64,000 nucleotides of DNA from Megaustenia siamemsis. Lineage: Eukaryota > Mollusca > Gastropoda > Stylommatophora > Ariophantidae. Both the position numbers and the translations under genes were made by a program. Below, piece by piece: positions 1-10,613 of this stretch. Each line of letters opens with the position of its first letter. Within the stretch, counting starts at the first letter, position 1. The stretch is taken from contig JAVIAB010000025.1 of the NCBI GenBank assembly GCA_032433765.1, positions 35,486,782 through 35,550,781 of the forward strand. The letters are read 5' to 3'. Under the pieces are notes generated by a model that saw only the letters and a list, made by a program, of their open reading frames with translations, made no database searches and was not told where the DNA came from.

Positions 1-200
1 CACACACAAGGATATGAGATGTGACATACACAGACATGCACACACAAAGATATGAGATATGACTAACATAATCATGCACACAAAGATATGAGATATCACT
101 AACCCAAACATGTACACACAAAGATGTGACCCATGATTAACACAGATACACACTAAGATATGAGATATGACTAAACACATACACACATAAAGATATTGAG
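1..200. repeat. Degenerate CA-rich minisatellite
   Basis: Loose tandem units of about 40 bp built on ACACACAAAGATATGAGAT and ATGACTAACA. The array is cut by the window edge and ends where LINE sequence begins near 201. No coding content is visible. Confidence 0.75.
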
Positions 201-1028
201 ATCAGCAAGAGGTATTGAATTGTTAGGTTTTCTGAATTTGAGTAATGTCAGTCCCATGTAATCGTGTGCGAAAGTATGATTGTCTGGTTGTTGGATGATG
301 CGGCTCACGTGGCTTATCCTGAGAGTTTTAATTTGTGTGTGTATGTCCTGTAGTGAAATACCTCCTTGTTTTTTGTGTGTGCTGTATTAGTGTTTTGTGT
401 TGTATGTTGTGTATAGTTTGTCCAATAACGATATGTCTTTTGATGTAATGTTTGATGGAAAGAAGACAGTATCGTCAGCGTAGGCTAACAATTTCTGCTC
501 TCCTTTCCCTGGTGTGAATGTATCCTTTATGTACTGTCTTGCCTGATGCTCTCTAAGAGCGGGGCTATAGTCAGAGCGTTAAGTAGAGTAGAGAGAACAT
601 CCCTGTTGAACCGATCTGGTTAGTCTGAAGGCCTCTGTGAACGAGTGGTTCACTAGGACTTTGCTTTCAGGTTTAGCATAAAGTATGTGTATCCACTATC
701 TGATGCTTCTTCATATGTTGCAATTCAGTAGTGTCTTGTGGATGTAGGAATGAGCTACTCTGTCAAAGGCTTTTTCTTGGTCGAGAGATAGAATGGAAGA
801 CTGACTGTCTTTGTCATGAGTGTACATTATGATGTCTCGTATAAAATGTGCGCGCTGGTGGATGTTTCTGCCCTCTGCACTGTTGATCTTTGTGAATGAG
901 TGTTGTCATGAAAGGTTTGAGTTTGTTTGTTAATGCTTTTGTTAGAATTTTGTAGTCTGTGTTAAGTAGTGAAATGGGTCTGCAGTTTTTAAGGAGTGAT
1001 TTGCCTGTATCAGTCACACACCATATCA
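201..1028 (-). mobile_element. Tx1/L1-like LINE fragment (reverse transcriptase part)
   Basis: On the minus strand the upper end reads CRPISLLNTDYKILTKALTN, the N-terminal RT block of L1/Tx1-like elements. The stretch near 740-800 reads DQEKAFDRVAHSYIH (catalytic-Asp region), and 450-540 encodes AYADDTVFLPSNIT (the YADD active site). Positions 205-425 match 40,345-40,565 and 440-600 match 41,325-41,490, so this is a second copy of the LINE at 40-43.8 kb. About 760 bp present in that copy is missing here between the two blocks. Frameshifts and stops show it is dead. The clade assignment is inferred from motifs. Confidence 0.75.
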
Positions 1029-1740
1029 CAGAATTTACATCTCTTCACGCTCCACAGGAAATGTAGGAGAAAACAGAAGTTAAGGGGATAACTATTCATG
1101 TCATTTGTGCAAATGGAAGGGCTGCTGTCCCCAGGATCCCCACCTCACTAGGACTGATGCTCTATGCTAGAGCTGCCTAGCTAGTGGAAACTAGCCCAGA
1201 TTCAACAGCACACAGCCGTGCGCGATTGCAATCTCGGCACTAAGGACATGGGGTGTTACCCTGGTCCGACCACGCATCTTCCACCCCTCTGATGTTGCGT
1301 TCAAACAATGATATAATGGGAGGTATCAGCACAGTACCCAAAGACTACTATGCCATGTAGCCGACATGACACAGTCTGTGCTGCTAGAGCAGGCAACACA
1401 GGAGCTGAACCTAGGATGACACGAGCAGTCACGTCTTAATCATTGGCAACAATCAGACAGTTCCTTCTCAAAATATACACTAGTATTTCTGAGAAAGCGG
1501 CCACTAGAAAGTCATAAAACTAACAAATATTATATAACACACTTGATAGTGTAATATTATAAGAGTACCTAAGTTTGCATATCACTTAAAAAGAACATTT
1601 GATGAAAAGTACGTATGTTTAAATATAAATAAAAACTATTATACAATGTATCCCAAAGTGCACTAGGATTAAACATTATCAAACAAAGTTGATGTGCCTT
1701 TAATTTACGATGCAAATGGGAAATATTATTTTATATTAAT
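1029..1740. other. Non-coding stretch with a GC-richer block
   Basis: No reading frame is convincing. Positions 1,040-1,440 are clearly richer in G+C than the flanks and look like an unidentified interspersed repeat. From 1,450 onward the sequence is A+T-rich and unremarkable. Confidence 0.4.
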
Positions 1741-1869
1741 TTTTTTAAAGTATTATTGTCCTTGTTTATTAAGGGAAGTCACAGCAAAAATTTAATTTCT
1801 CGTAAAGTACAAGTTATTGTTCGTAGGGGTAATTCCTTTAACTTTTTAGACAGTTCATAATATTATGTA

Positions 1870-2382
1870 AAATATTAATCATTAGACATGTTTAACAATG
1901 CATATAAATTTAAATTAATGCGATAAATAATTGTGCTTCTAAGTTTTGTGCATTTTATACGAAATTAATTTGTTTTAAATGTTATCAATTTAAAATTATC
2001 AAGTATGCATAAAATTCAATGAGCACTCAAAGATTTTTCTAAAAAATTACGCTCTTTTTAAATATATATTAATCATTAGACATGTTTAGCAATGCATATA
2101 GATTTAATTTAATGCGATAAATAAATGTGCTTCTAATTTTTGTGCAAATTATATGAAATTAATTTGTTTTAAATGTTATCAATTTAAAATTATCTAGTAT
2201 GCATAAAATTCAATTAGAACTCCACGATTTTTCTCAAAATGGCGCCAATGTAAACAACATATTAATCATTAGACATGTTTAGAAATGCGTATAAATTTAA
2301 TTTAATGTCATAAATAAATGTGCTTCTAAGTTTTGTGGAAATTATAGAAAATTAATTTGTTTTTAAATGGCAGCAATTTAAA
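1870..2382. repeat. A+T-rich tandem repeat, about 193-bp unit, three copies
   Basis: The phrase ATTAGACATGTTTA starts at 1,881, 2,075 and 2,268, giving units of 194 and 193 bp that continue with AATGCATATA and AATTAATTTGTTTT. A fourth, more divergent relative lies at 4,760-4,960. The flank at 2,800-2,990 also matches 4,900-5,090, so the whole block is a local direct duplication. Confidence 0.8.
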
Positions 2383-2781
2383 TTTAAGAATCATGGATAG
2401 TAGACAAACAAATGAAAAGACGATTAGAGGCCACAGAGATGGGATTTCTCAGAAGAATGTTGAAAGTTCCCTGGACAGCTAAAAAGACCAATGAGGAAGT
2501 TCTCAAAGAGGCCAACACAAAAAGGGAGCTCTTAAAAAACATCAGAAAGAAGCAATCAGCATTTTTCAGGGACATCATGAGAAGAGGAAAGTTGGAATAC
2601 TTGGTTACAACTGGCAAATAAAAGGAAAGAGAGATCGCGGACGACAAAGAGAGAAAATACTGGATAGCTTGGTGTCATGGCATGGAAAACAGTCAACAAC
2701 AGAACTGATACGATGCACTGTGGATAGAAGATTGTGGAAGGGCATGATCGCCTACGCCAACCGGTAGGGCACATTATGGTG
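2383..2781 (+). mobile_element. 5'-truncated RTE/BovB-like LINE, 3' end only
   Basis: Flanked by an 11-bp target-site duplication, AGCAATTTAAA, at 2,372-2,382 and 2,782-2,792; the related sequence near 4,880 lacks the insertion. It encodes the region after the RT palm of BovB-like elements: DKQMKRRLEATEMGFLRRML, then VPWTAKKTNEEVLKEAN, then LEYLVTTGK, followed by stops and a degenerate arginine-rich tail. The intact open part is 2,412-2,621 (69 codons). It is a useful reference because the motifs TNEEVLKEA and LEYLVTTG seed two minisatellites at 9-16 kb. Confidence 0.85.
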
Positions 2782-3339
2782 AGCAATTTAAAATTATTTA
2801 ATATGCATACAATTCAACAAGAAATCCAAGATTTTTCTTAAAATTGCATGGTATGTAAACAATATATTTTATTTTCATCGTATCCCCACAAAATGCAGAG
2901 TGGGTAGTCAAAATTAAATTATATTTTCAGGAACATGAAGGCCATATTATTTCAGGTTCTCTAACAGAATAACTTAGAATATCTTCAAGTAGTTATTAAG
3001 ATGATTTATAAATACAATTTCCACAGATCAAGGTAATTCAATCTTTATATTGAAAATGAATTAATATTCATTTATTATTATTCATTGTTTATTTGTCATG
3101 ATTCTAACTTACAAAAGAATTAAGTTTGCTGCAGGCAAAAGTTATATATATATGTATAATATATATATATATATATATGATTGTAGTGTCATTCTAATAT
3201 TGCAAATAATAATAAGAATTATCTTAAGCTACCAATTATTATTTTTAAATTAATCAAATTAAATGAAATCATTAATATTAATAGCTCTCTCACACACACA
3301 TTATTTTTGCAGTCACAATAAAGTGCAGTTCTGGATAAA

Positions 3340-4190
3340 AATGGACTACAAGTTGTACCTTCTAGACATTCTTATTAAGTTATAGTTAGAGTATAAATAA
3401 TAGAGAAACATTTCTTGAAAAATTAAGATAAAATAATTTTAGTACAAGACAGTAAAACAAACTGTTCTCTTTTTTGTTGGATAAAGCAGACAGTATGTTA
3501 ATCTAATTATTAATTCTAAACGTTGTTTTTTATACAGTTTCTCACAATCATATTTGGTTTGACAATCACATAGTAGATTGATTAACGACAGCATTATTAA
3601 AAATAAAATATAAAACAAGAAAGGTTTTCCAAGTGGAGTTTACTGAGAGCTAGAGAATCTAAAATAGGATATAATACAAGCTGTTAAATGGAAGTTTTAA
3701 ACTTCACCTTATGTGTGTGAACAACCTGCCATCAATTACATTAAATTGATAGTTTAAAATATGAAAGAGTTCAAATACTTGGGTACAATGTTAACTTTTG
3801 ATGGTAGATTGACAGCAGTGGTGAGGAGCAAATAAATGGAAGCTAAGGTTGAATTTGAAAGGGAAAAATAAATATAATTATGCCAATGTGAAGAGAAAAA
3901 ATAGCTCTACAGACAATTTATTGAAATTGTTCAACATGTATATTTACTCTTTCTAAAAAAAGTATCCTGAAATAACAGAAAATTAATCACCTACTTTGTT
4001 GAAGAGCTGTTGTAATACTTTTAAAAATCTCTCTTCTGTAATAATTTCACTTATCATTTATGATCTTCTTTTAATTTCTAGAATTCATATAATGGCCTTC
4101 AAAATTGGTTGATGAGATGAAGAAGCTACCATGATCTCTCACAACTTTATGCTATATTTCACTCTAAATAGTGTCAAATTAGTGATTCTA
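3340..4190. repeat. Dispersed segmental duplication, copy 1
   Basis: Long stretches align in order with 32,600-34,260. Shared phrases include GAGAGCTAGAGAATCTAAAA, GATATAATACAAGCTGTT, TTCTGTAATAATTT and GATCTCTCACAACTTTAT. Copy 2 is longer because it contains a LINE fragment and two minisatellites. Both copies end near a possible splice acceptor (TTTCTAG) followed by related exon-like sequence, which is degenerate here. Confidence 0.65.
3760..3990 (+). pseudogene. RTE/BovB-like RT fragment
   Basis: The reading frame near 3,762 gives MKEFKYLGTMLTFDGRL, the FKYLG block that follows the RT palm in BovB-like LINEs. An in-frame stop follows soon after VVRSK. The downstream part (3,870-3,990) is shared with 33,970-34,100, so the LINE piece probably predates the segmental duplication. 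Confidence 0.55.
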
Positions 4191-4321
4191 TAAATGTTGT
4201 TATGTTACACATTAATTTATTACAAATATTATTAATATATATGTGTGTATGTCTGTCTGTCTGTCTCTCTGATTGAGATTCCCAACAAACTATGTGTAAT
4301 GTTTCTGTTTTTGTCTTGCAG

Positions 4322-4416
4322 GTTTTGCCCACTTCTTGGCCAGGCACAATCCGTTTAGCCTCAGACTAAGTCTTTCACGTTATATTAGACCGTGATTGTT
4401 ATCCAAAATTAAAAGT
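4322..4416 (+). pseudogene. Possible decayed F-box exon of an FBXL7-like gene
   Basis: A pyrimidine-rich tract ending TTTTTGTCTTGCAG precedes this segment and GTAAGT follows it, so both splice sites look good. One frame reads WPGTIRLASD, stop, then VFHVILDRDCYPKLKV. Known FBXL7 proteins have W..TIRL after the F-box and then a V, R, C and V at matching spacing. It lies on the same strand upstream of two clear FBXL7-like LRR exons, which is the main reason to suggest it. The in-frame stop and missing codons mean it is dead if real. Chance similarity is possible. Confidence 0.35.
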
Positions 4417-4514
4417 GTAAGTTACTTTTGCTTCATAAATTGAACATATGTGTAATTATTGTTGCCTTCTTGGATTTCCAGTTCTATGGCCACTGTTTGT
4501 TGCCAGTACATGTT

Positions 4515-4640
4515 CTAATTATTCTTTGATCTTTGCTGTCAATATTAATGCCATCTACAATTTGTTATTATTTCTTGTGCTTTACTTTATCAAATGCTTT
4601 GGTATAATCTATAAAACATAGGTATAGATCTTTTTAGATA
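4515..4640 (-). pseudogene. Short BovB-like RT fragment
   Basis: On the minus strand this reads a degenerate form of the CFIDYTKAFDKVKH block (catalytic-Asp motif A of RT). It closely resembles the fragment at 5,320-5,440 and carries stops. No flanking duplication was recognised. Confidence 0.5.
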
Positions 4641-5309
4641 GTTTTTAAAAGTATTATTTTCTTTGGTTATTATATGAAGTCACTGCCAATTTAATTTTTC
4701 TTTAAGTTATTGTTAGTAGGGGTAATTGCTTTAACCTTTTAGACAGTTCATAATATTCTGTAAAATATTAATTGTTAGACATGTTTAACAATGCATGTAG
4801 ATTTAAATTAATGCAATAAATAAATTTGCTTTTAAATGTTTATGCAAAATATAGAAAATGAATTTGTTTTTAAATGGTAGCAATTGACAATTATAAAGTA
4901 TTCATAAAATTCAACAAGAACTCCACATTTCTTGTCAAGATGACTGCATATATAAACGAGATATTTTATTTTCATCTTATCCCCACAAAATATAGGGTAG
5001 GTGGTCACAATCAAATCATATTTTCAGGAACATTGGACGCCATATATTTTAGGTTCTCGAACAAAATAACTTAGAATATCCTCAAGGAATGATTAAAATG
5101 AGTTCTATAAATAGTATTGGCAAAGTTTAAATCAAGGTACTTCAAATAGTGAAAATAAATTAATATTTATTCATTATTATTCATTGTCTTATTGGCATGA
5201 TTCTAATTAAATAAGAATTAAGTTTGCCGCAGGTAAAAATTATATATTAATATGATTATAATGTCATTCTAATATTACAAATAATAATAATTACCTTAAG
5301 TTACTAATC

Positions 5310-5690
5310 TTTGCTGTCAACTTTTACGCCTTCTAAAATTGTGATTATTTCATGGTGCTTTACTTTATCAAATGTGTTGGTATAGTCTATGAAACATAGA
5401 TTTGTTTTCTGTGACTCTTTCTATTAAAGATCTTATGATGCATTGTTCATACATTTACCTCCAACAAAATCACACTGTTCACTAATTTTTAGACTGATTT
5501 TGTTTCGCACTCTTCGCATGATGATTCCTAGTAATATCTTAGACGTGTGACTCATAAGGCTTATTGTGCGATGATCATCCCATTCAATCACACCAGATTT
5601 CTTTGGTAAGGCTATGAATATTGATTTTAATAGGCCATCTGGTATATGTCACCTGTTATAAATTTGCATTCACCTGGAGCATAAAATAAA
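5310..5690 (-). pseudogene. RTE/BovB-like RT fragment (motif A region)
   Basis: The minus strand encodes, across several frames, GVIEWDDHRTISLMSHTSK, then KISLKISEQCDFVGGKCMNN and LCFIDYTNTFDKVKHHEIIT. These are the N-terminal RT blocks typical of RTE/BovB-like LINEs: the R.ISL block, the QCGF.GK block and the FIDY..AFD catalytic-Asp block. At least two frameshifts and several stops are present. It probably belongs to the same family as the 3' piece at 2,383-2,781. Confidence 0.75.
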
Positions 5691-5801
5691 TAAATATTCA
5701 GTGTATTGGTTTAACTGTTTAAAACGTGTTTACTTTGTAATTTTAATTAAAGCCTCTTTATGTCTGGTCATTAAACAATTTTAAAATTATTTCTTTGACA
5801 G

Positions 5802-5913
5802 GCTTATGTGAACTGAGGCTGAGTGATTGCAAAAGTGTATCTGAACTAAGCATGCGAGAGCGGCCAAATTACTAAAGACTCTACGTTACCTCAGTGTGGC
5901 CAAATATAAAAAG
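5802..5913 (+). pseudogene. FBXL7-like: FBXL7-like F-box/LRR gene, penultimate LRR exon (frameshifted)
   Basis: F-box/LRR proteins of the FBXL7 type are substrate-recognition subunits of SCF ubiquitin ligases. This segment starts after a TTTCTTTGACAG acceptor and ends at AAG|GTAATG. The first part reads LCELRLSDCKSVSELSMRE. After a one-base frameshift near 5,852 the second part reads AKLLKTLRYLSVAKYKK. Known FBXL7 proteins have a matching stretch (ELS.SDC, then LRYLSVAKC) in the C-terminal LRR region. The exon end joins in phase 0 to the exon at 8,588. The frameshift points to decay, and a 2.67-kb intron separates the two. Assignment to FBXL7 rather than a close paralogue is an inference. Confidence 0.75.
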
Positions 5914-5972
5914 GTAATGGAGGATTATACATTCTAATGCCTCTTTATTTTTAAAAGTTGTGGGGTATTGGG

Positions 5973-6305
5973 AAAAGTATGTTAGTACCCATATATTTCC
6001 ATGACTGTCTTACCTCTAATGCCCTGCAGTGCCACCAGATGCCACACTGGGTTTTCGGTGTACCTTGTCATATGTCCTTATTCTGGCTGAGCTTCTCAAT
6101 CTTCACTAAAATTCTACCTTACTCAACTTTGAAGAAAAGTATGTTAGTACCCATATATTTCCATGACTGTCTTACGTCTAATGCCCTGCAGTGCCATCAG
6201 ATGCCACACTGGGTTTTCGGTGTACCTTGTCATATGTCCTTATTCTGGCCGAGCTTCTCAATCTTCACTAAAATTCTACCTTACTCAACTTTGAAGAAAA
6301 GTGTA
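5973..6305. repeat. Two-copy tandem duplication, 162-bp unit
   Basis: AAAAGTATGTTAGTACCC recurs exactly 162 bp apart (5,973 and 6,135), and the two copies differ at only a few bases. The unit is a multiple of three, so a 119-codon frame stays open through both copies (5,958-6,317), but the predicted protein resembles nothing I know. A partial relative of the unit start (AGTATGTTAGTAC) lies at 8,496. Confidence 0.85.
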
Positions 6306-6529
6306 AACCCAAGGTAGTATAGCAATTATTGAAAAGATACCGCCTTGAAAAAACCACTAGTCCTGAATTCAATGAGAGTAAGCAGGCATCTTGTACCAGC
6401 TCACCGACCACCTACATCTACAAGTTTAACAGCCAAATATTTGTAATAAAAAATGTTGATCTACGTGTAATGTGTATTATGCTATTTTTATCACAACAAA
6501 CATTTATACTCAGATTTTTTTCTATAAAA

Positions 6530-6800
6530 TGATTTACTACATTAACCCAACAAGTACAGTATAGACTAATATTTTTACTATAAAATGATTTACTACATTA
6601 ACCCAACAAGTACAGTATAGACTAATATTTTTACTATAAAAAGATTTATTACATTAACCCAACAAGTACAGTATAGACTAATATTTTTACTTTAAAATGA
6701 TTTATTACATTAACCCAACAAGTACAATATAGACTAATATTTTTACTATAAAATGATTTATTACATTAACCCAAAAAGTACAATATACACTAATATTTTT
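6530..6800. repeat. Minisatellite, 57-bp unit, about five copies
   Basis: Units contain ACATTAACCCAACAAGTACA, then GTATAGACTAATATTTTTAC, and differ by single bases. The array is A+T-rich, with no coding potential. Confidence 0.85.
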
Positions 6801-6879
6801 TCTCTGCGTTCGCCACCTTTCACCTAAGGCAATGTCCCTATAGCCTAGGAACTGAATTGTGCATGTTAATTTATTTTAC

Positions 6880-6942
6880 CTTGGCAGCCATGTGCACAGG
6901 GGCCCCTTCGCCACCCAGGCAGATAAGTCCATCTCGGAGGTA
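6880..6942 (-). pseudogene. Possible ankyrin-repeat micro-exon
   Basis: On the minus strand a 63-bp segment is bounded by AG upstream and GTAAAA downstream and reads 21 codons ending GLICLGGEGAPVHMAAK. The G.APVHMAAK part resembles the G.TPLHLAA core of an ankyrin repeat. The acceptor lacks a good pyrimidine tract, so splicing is uncertain. A longer minus-strand frame covers 6,876-7,190 in another phase, with no recognisable product. It could be a remnant of a host gene or chance. Confidence 0.3.
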
Positions 6943-7159
6943 CTCATATTTTTTCTGTTGATGTTTAATTTTTGTTTCAAGCCGGACCTCACTGTTGAGA
7001 CCAGGGGTGGTTGCTGCAGAGAGAAATCACAAATAAAAATCCCAACTTGTTCAGTGGGATTTAAACTCACAACCTCTCTGTCTCGAGACTGGCATAACTT
7101 GAGATTGAAAACTTCCTCTTCAAGCACATTCCACAGAGAATTGTGAATTGCTTTAGGCT

Positions 7160-7605
7160 CAAAACTTTCCACTGTGAGAATTTCAATCACAGCTTATAGC
7201 TTCTGACATGTTTTCAGTGCATCTACCATTTTCATAACTAACACAAGGAAGCATGGGACACCAGACTGTGAGAATTTCAATCACAGCTTATAGCTTCTGA
7301 CACGTTTTCCGTGCATCTACCATTTTGATAACTAACACAAGGAAGTATGTGACACCAGACTGTGGGACATTTTGTTAACTAATACAAGGAAGTATATGAC
7401 ACCAGACTGTGGGACATTTTGATAACTAACACAAGGAAGTATGTGACACCAGACTGTGGGACATTTTGTTAACTAATACAAGGAAGTATGTGACACCAGA
7501 CTGTGGGACATTTTGATAACTAACACAAGGAAGTATGTGACACCAGACTGTGGGACATTTTGATAACTAACACAAGGAAGTATGTGACACCAGACTGTGG
7601 GAAAT
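7160..7605. repeat. Minisatellite, 47-bp unit, about seven copies
   Basis: The core unit reads ACACCAGACTGTGGGACATT, then TTGATAACTA, then ACACAAGGAAGTATGTG. The left end is a larger two-copy repeat of about 100 bp (GTGAGAATTTCAATCACAGC at 7,168 and 7,270), suggesting that the 47-bp array grew from one part of it. A poly-T/poly-A tract follows at 7,602-7,640. Confidence 0.85.
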
Positions 7606-7769
7606 TTTTTTTTTGGAAGAGCAAAAAAAATAAAAAAAAACTTTCTTTACATTGGAAACATTTTATAAAGCTTTTGCAGTGCAGATACAGACTTTCACAG
7701 CATATCAGTTTAAAATTGTTTCTTTAGAGAGTTAAGTATCAATTTTGTCTGACATTTTCATTTGTCATT

Positions 7770-8310
7770 CATTCATTTATTGAGTGTTGTCTCTGCATCC
7801 AAAGTTGGCTACCATGGTGCACCTTTCTGCTCTGTCTCTTGCTTCAATGATGCAGATTATCATAGGCTGACTTGTCCATCTTTTGATGTTACTCGTCCAT
7901 ATTAGCCTTGGTCTACCTCTGCCTCTTTTGTCTTGCATTTTCCCTCCCAAGATTACTTTTAATAGACTGCTGTGTCTTTTAACCTGCCCAAAAAATCTCA
8001 TTTGTCTTGTTTGAATTGTGTTTAGCAGTTGTCTTTTCATTTTCAGTTGTTTTAAGACTTCATCATTTGTTTTCTTTTCTTCCAATTCTTTCTATTCTTC
8101 TATAAATCCACATCTCAAAAAAGCTTCAATTTTCTGTTCTGTTTTCTTGTCTAATTTCCATGTTTCTGCACCATACAGGAATGTTGAAAAGATATAATAA
8201 TTTGCTATTCTTAGTTTTAGCCCTGGCTTTATTTATTTTGATGTTAGTATATTTTTCATGGCATTAACTCTTTCCATACGTTTCGCCGTACTGTGCATCA
8301 TGCAGATTTC
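7770..8310 (-). mobile_element. RTE-superclade LINE, C-terminal coding fragment
   Basis: Minus strand 7,777-8,085 is an open 102-codon frame: KKTNDEVLKQLKMKRQLLNT, then FFGQVKRH, then GKMQDKRGRGRPRLIW, then IEARDRAERC. This is the post-palm domain of BovB/RTE-like RTs (TNEEVL, FGH...R, R.RGRPR..W blocks). Upstream, 8,085-8,310 encodes frame-broken W..ET, EN and EMW motifs of the same protein. The element is 5'-truncated and dead. It lies inside the intron of the FBXL7-like pseudogene, in the opposite orientation. Confidence 0.8.
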
Positions 8311-8587
8311 GGCTGCGTACATTTTGCCACATATTGCATCACTCTCAATTTGATTAGTGTAAACCGTCATCAAACCATATTCTTTTTACATGTCTTGTAT
8401 CATCTTGGTATTGGTGGAATATAATACCTTGTTCAATTATCTACAAATTCATATATAATATGACCATTGTTTTTAATTATTTACACATTTTAGAAAGTAT
8501 GTTAGTACTATTTACAAACATTTACATATATAATTGCTCACAAAAGCCTGTTATAAATTTTTTACAAATTTTTCCTTGTTTACCAAG

Positions 8588-8971
8588 GTGTCAGACCAAG
8601 GGGTCATCCACATTACTAAGAACTACAGCAAGCTATGCTACCTCAATGTTCAGGGCTGTGAGGCTATCTCAGACACTGGCTTAGATTTTCTGGCACAGAA
8701 CTGCTCAAGACTTCACTTGTTGGACATAGGTAAATGTGACATAATTGATGGAGTGTATGCCTTAACGATGCACTGTCCAAATCTATGCAAACTTTGGATG
8801 AAGTCATGAGATGCGACAATAGACAAAGGAATAGTGATGATTGCCTATAGGTGCTCTTCATTTCAGCAGTTGCATGTCCAGGATTGTTGTCTGTCCCCTG
8901 ATGCATATGCTATGGTTAGAAAGTACTGCAAGAGAGCCATCACAGAACACACAAATCCAGTAATTCTATAA
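8588..8971 (+). pseudogene. FBXL7-like: FBXL7-like F-box/LRR gene, terminal exon with premature stop
   Basis: A single 128-codon frame begins after the acceptor TTTACCAAG and ends in TAA. It reads successive LRRs: VSDQGVIHITKNYSKLCYLN, GCEAISDTGLDFLAQNCSRL, LLDIGKCDIIDG, CPNLCKLWMKS, an in-frame TGA at 8,807-8,809, then DATIDKGIVMIAYRC. It ends with VQDCCLSPDAYA and KYCKRAITEHTNPVIL. The C-terminus KYCKR..IEHTNP is the signature end of FBXL7 proteins. The TGA replaces a position where related proteins have Cys, and one LRR codon is missing. With the frameshift in the upstream exon, this is most likely a decaying unprocessed pseudogene; a pair of assembly errors is the alternative. Confidence 0.85.
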
Positions 8972-9029
8972 AGCAGCTTTTTATACTAATTTTGTTCTTT
9001 TGAGTTGTGTCCACATTTTTTTGTAATAG

Positions 9030-9165
9030 TTAAGTAACAGTCTGAGAGATAAAATTAGAAGTGAAGAATTACGAAGAAAGCTCGCAATAATGTGGTTTTA
9101 CAGAAGAATGTTGAGAATTCCTAATACTACTAGGAACGAGTAATGAGGTTGTTCTAAAGAGTAAT
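9030..9165 (+). pseudogene. BovB-like LINE fragment, left of the 22-bp array
   Basis: The sequence reads NSLRDKIRSEELRRKLAIMW, then FYRRMLRIPNTTRNE, then a stop-shifted NEVVLKSNEDVLKE. These are consecutive C-terminal motifs of BovB-like RT (compare RRML.VPWTAKKTNEEVLKEA at 2,440-2,510). The LINE runs directly into the 22-bp minisatellite at the NEEVLKE codons and resumes at 11,285, so the array is internal to this LINE copy. Confidence 0.8.
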
Positions 9166-9322
9166 GAGGATGTTTTAAAAGAGTAACAAGAGTATTCTAA
9201 AAGAGTAATTAGGATGTTCTAAAAGAGTAATTAGGATGTTCTAAAAGAGTAATTAGGATGTTCTAAAAGAGTAATTAGGATGTTCTAAAAGAGTAATTAG
9301 GATGTTGTAAAAGAGTAATTAG

Positions 9323-10613
9323 GATTCAATAGATACAGTAATGCGTGAAGAACAGGCTGGGTTTAGAAAAGGGAGAAGCTGTATTGACCACATTTTCACT
9401 CTACGACTTATATTGGAGGAACACATTGAAAAGCAAAAACCTTTTGTACTTAACTTCATCGACTTCAAAAAAGCATTTGATAGTATTCATAGAGATTCTT
9501 TGTGGAAAATTCTGAAGCAATATGGTTTACCATCAAAAATCATAAATATTATCAAAGACATGTATGATGGTTACACATGTGCAGTTCGAACAGAGGAAGG
9601 ACTGAGCGAATGTTTCCCAATAGAAACTGGGGTTAAACAAGGATGTATTTTATCGCCCTTGTTATTTGGAATTGTTATGGACTTCATAATGAAGAAATGC
9701 TGCACTGGTAATAAAGGCATCGAATGGATACAAGGAGACCATTTGGAGGACCTCGACTTTGCTGATGACATAGTTCTCATCAGCAGTCAGATAAAAACGA
9801 TGCAGGAAAACACAAATGAACTATCATCAATAGCCAGCAAAATTGGGCTTGAGATCAATCATGAAAAGACTAAAGTCATGACTAGTTTAATTCCAACAGG
9901 TGACAAAATATACATGGAAAACAAACCAGTAGAAGAGATCGATCACTTTATCTATCTTGGAAGTCACATTGATCGAGAAGGGGATACGAGCAAAGAAATT
10001 AAAATCAGAATAGCTAAAGCAGCAATGTCTTTCAGAAGCCTTGAAAAGTTGTGGAAATCAAAACTTATCAGCACAAACACAAAACTTAGGCTATTCAAAT
10101 CAAATGTACTATCAACCCTTACGTATGCGTGTGAAAGCTGGAAAACAACAAGAGATATAGAAACAAAGTTGAACGCATTCGAAAATAAATGTCTAAGGAA
10201 AATACTTGGTATAGCATGGAACGAATTAAAAACAAATGAGGAAATTAGAGAAATCGCCAATCAACCACTAATATCTTCAGTAATAAAGAAAAGACGATGG
10301 TCATACGTTGGACATGTGATGAGAAGAGATAATAATCGAATAGCAAAGCAAGCCCTCATATGGGAAACAACAGGTAAAAGAAAAAGAGGAAGACCCAGGG
10401 AGACACTGAGAAGAACATTGATGAGAGAGGCAAGAGCAGCAGGAGTCGGCTCCCTCAATGAGATAGAACTGCTTGCACAGAACAGAGACAGATGGCGAGA
10501 TTTGATAAAATATCTTTAAAAGAAAACTGCTAGAACAAAAAATCCATATAGGAGAAGGTGTATCTTGGTCTACGCCCTATGGGCCGGTTACGGCTCGAAA
10601 GGTCAATAGATAG
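9323..10613 (+). mobile_element. RTE-type LINE, 5'-truncated, nested in the 22-bp array
   Basis: Begins abruptly inside RT coding sequence (GATTCAATAGATACAGTAATG) and ends after GGCTCGAAAGGTCAATAGATAGA, a 3' end shared with the copies at 36.1 and 36.55 kb. The 22-bp array lies on both sides, so it inserted after the array existed. Truncation at the 5' end and a short ATAG-type tail fit target-primed reverse transcription by RTE-class elements. Any target duplication is hidden by the repeat. Confidence 0.9.
9341..10519 (+). CDS. Reverse transcriptase of RTE-type LINE (partial, intact frame)
   Basis: The 392-codon frame covers most of the RT and the C-terminal domain; the endonuclease and RT N-terminus are missing through 5' truncation. 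Visible motifs: QAGFRKGRSC (residues 5-14), FIDFKKAFDSI with the catalytic Asp at 41 (39-49), GVKQGCILSPLLFG (97-110), FADD with the active-site Asp pair (140-143), YLGS (205-208), then LRKILGIAWNELKTNEE, RRWSYVGHVMRRD and KRKRGRPRETLRR. The first ATG is internal to RT; the frame is open upstream through DSIDTV. The long uninterrupted frame and close similarity to the copy at 36.6-39.1 kb suggest recent insertion. It cannot transpose alone without an endonuclease. Confidence 0.9.
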   Translation: MREEQAGFRKGRSCIDHIFTLRLILEEHIEKQKPFVLNFIDFKKAFDSIHRDSLWKILKQYGLPSKIINIIKDMYDGYTCAVRTEEGLSECFPIETGVKQGCILSPLLFGIVMDFIMKKCCTGNKGIEWIQGDHLEDLDFADDIVLISSQIKTMQENTNELSSIASKIGLEINHEKTKVMTSLIPTGDKIYMENKPVEEIDHFIYLGSHIDREGDTSKEIKIRIAKAAMSFRSLEKLWKSKLISTNTKLRLFKSNVLSTLTYACESWKTTRDIETKLNAFENKCLRKILGIAWNELKTNEEIREIANQPLISSVIKKRRWSYVGHVMRRDNNRIAKQALIWETTGKRKRGRPRETLRRTLMREARAAGVGSLNEIELLAQNRDRWRDLIKYL

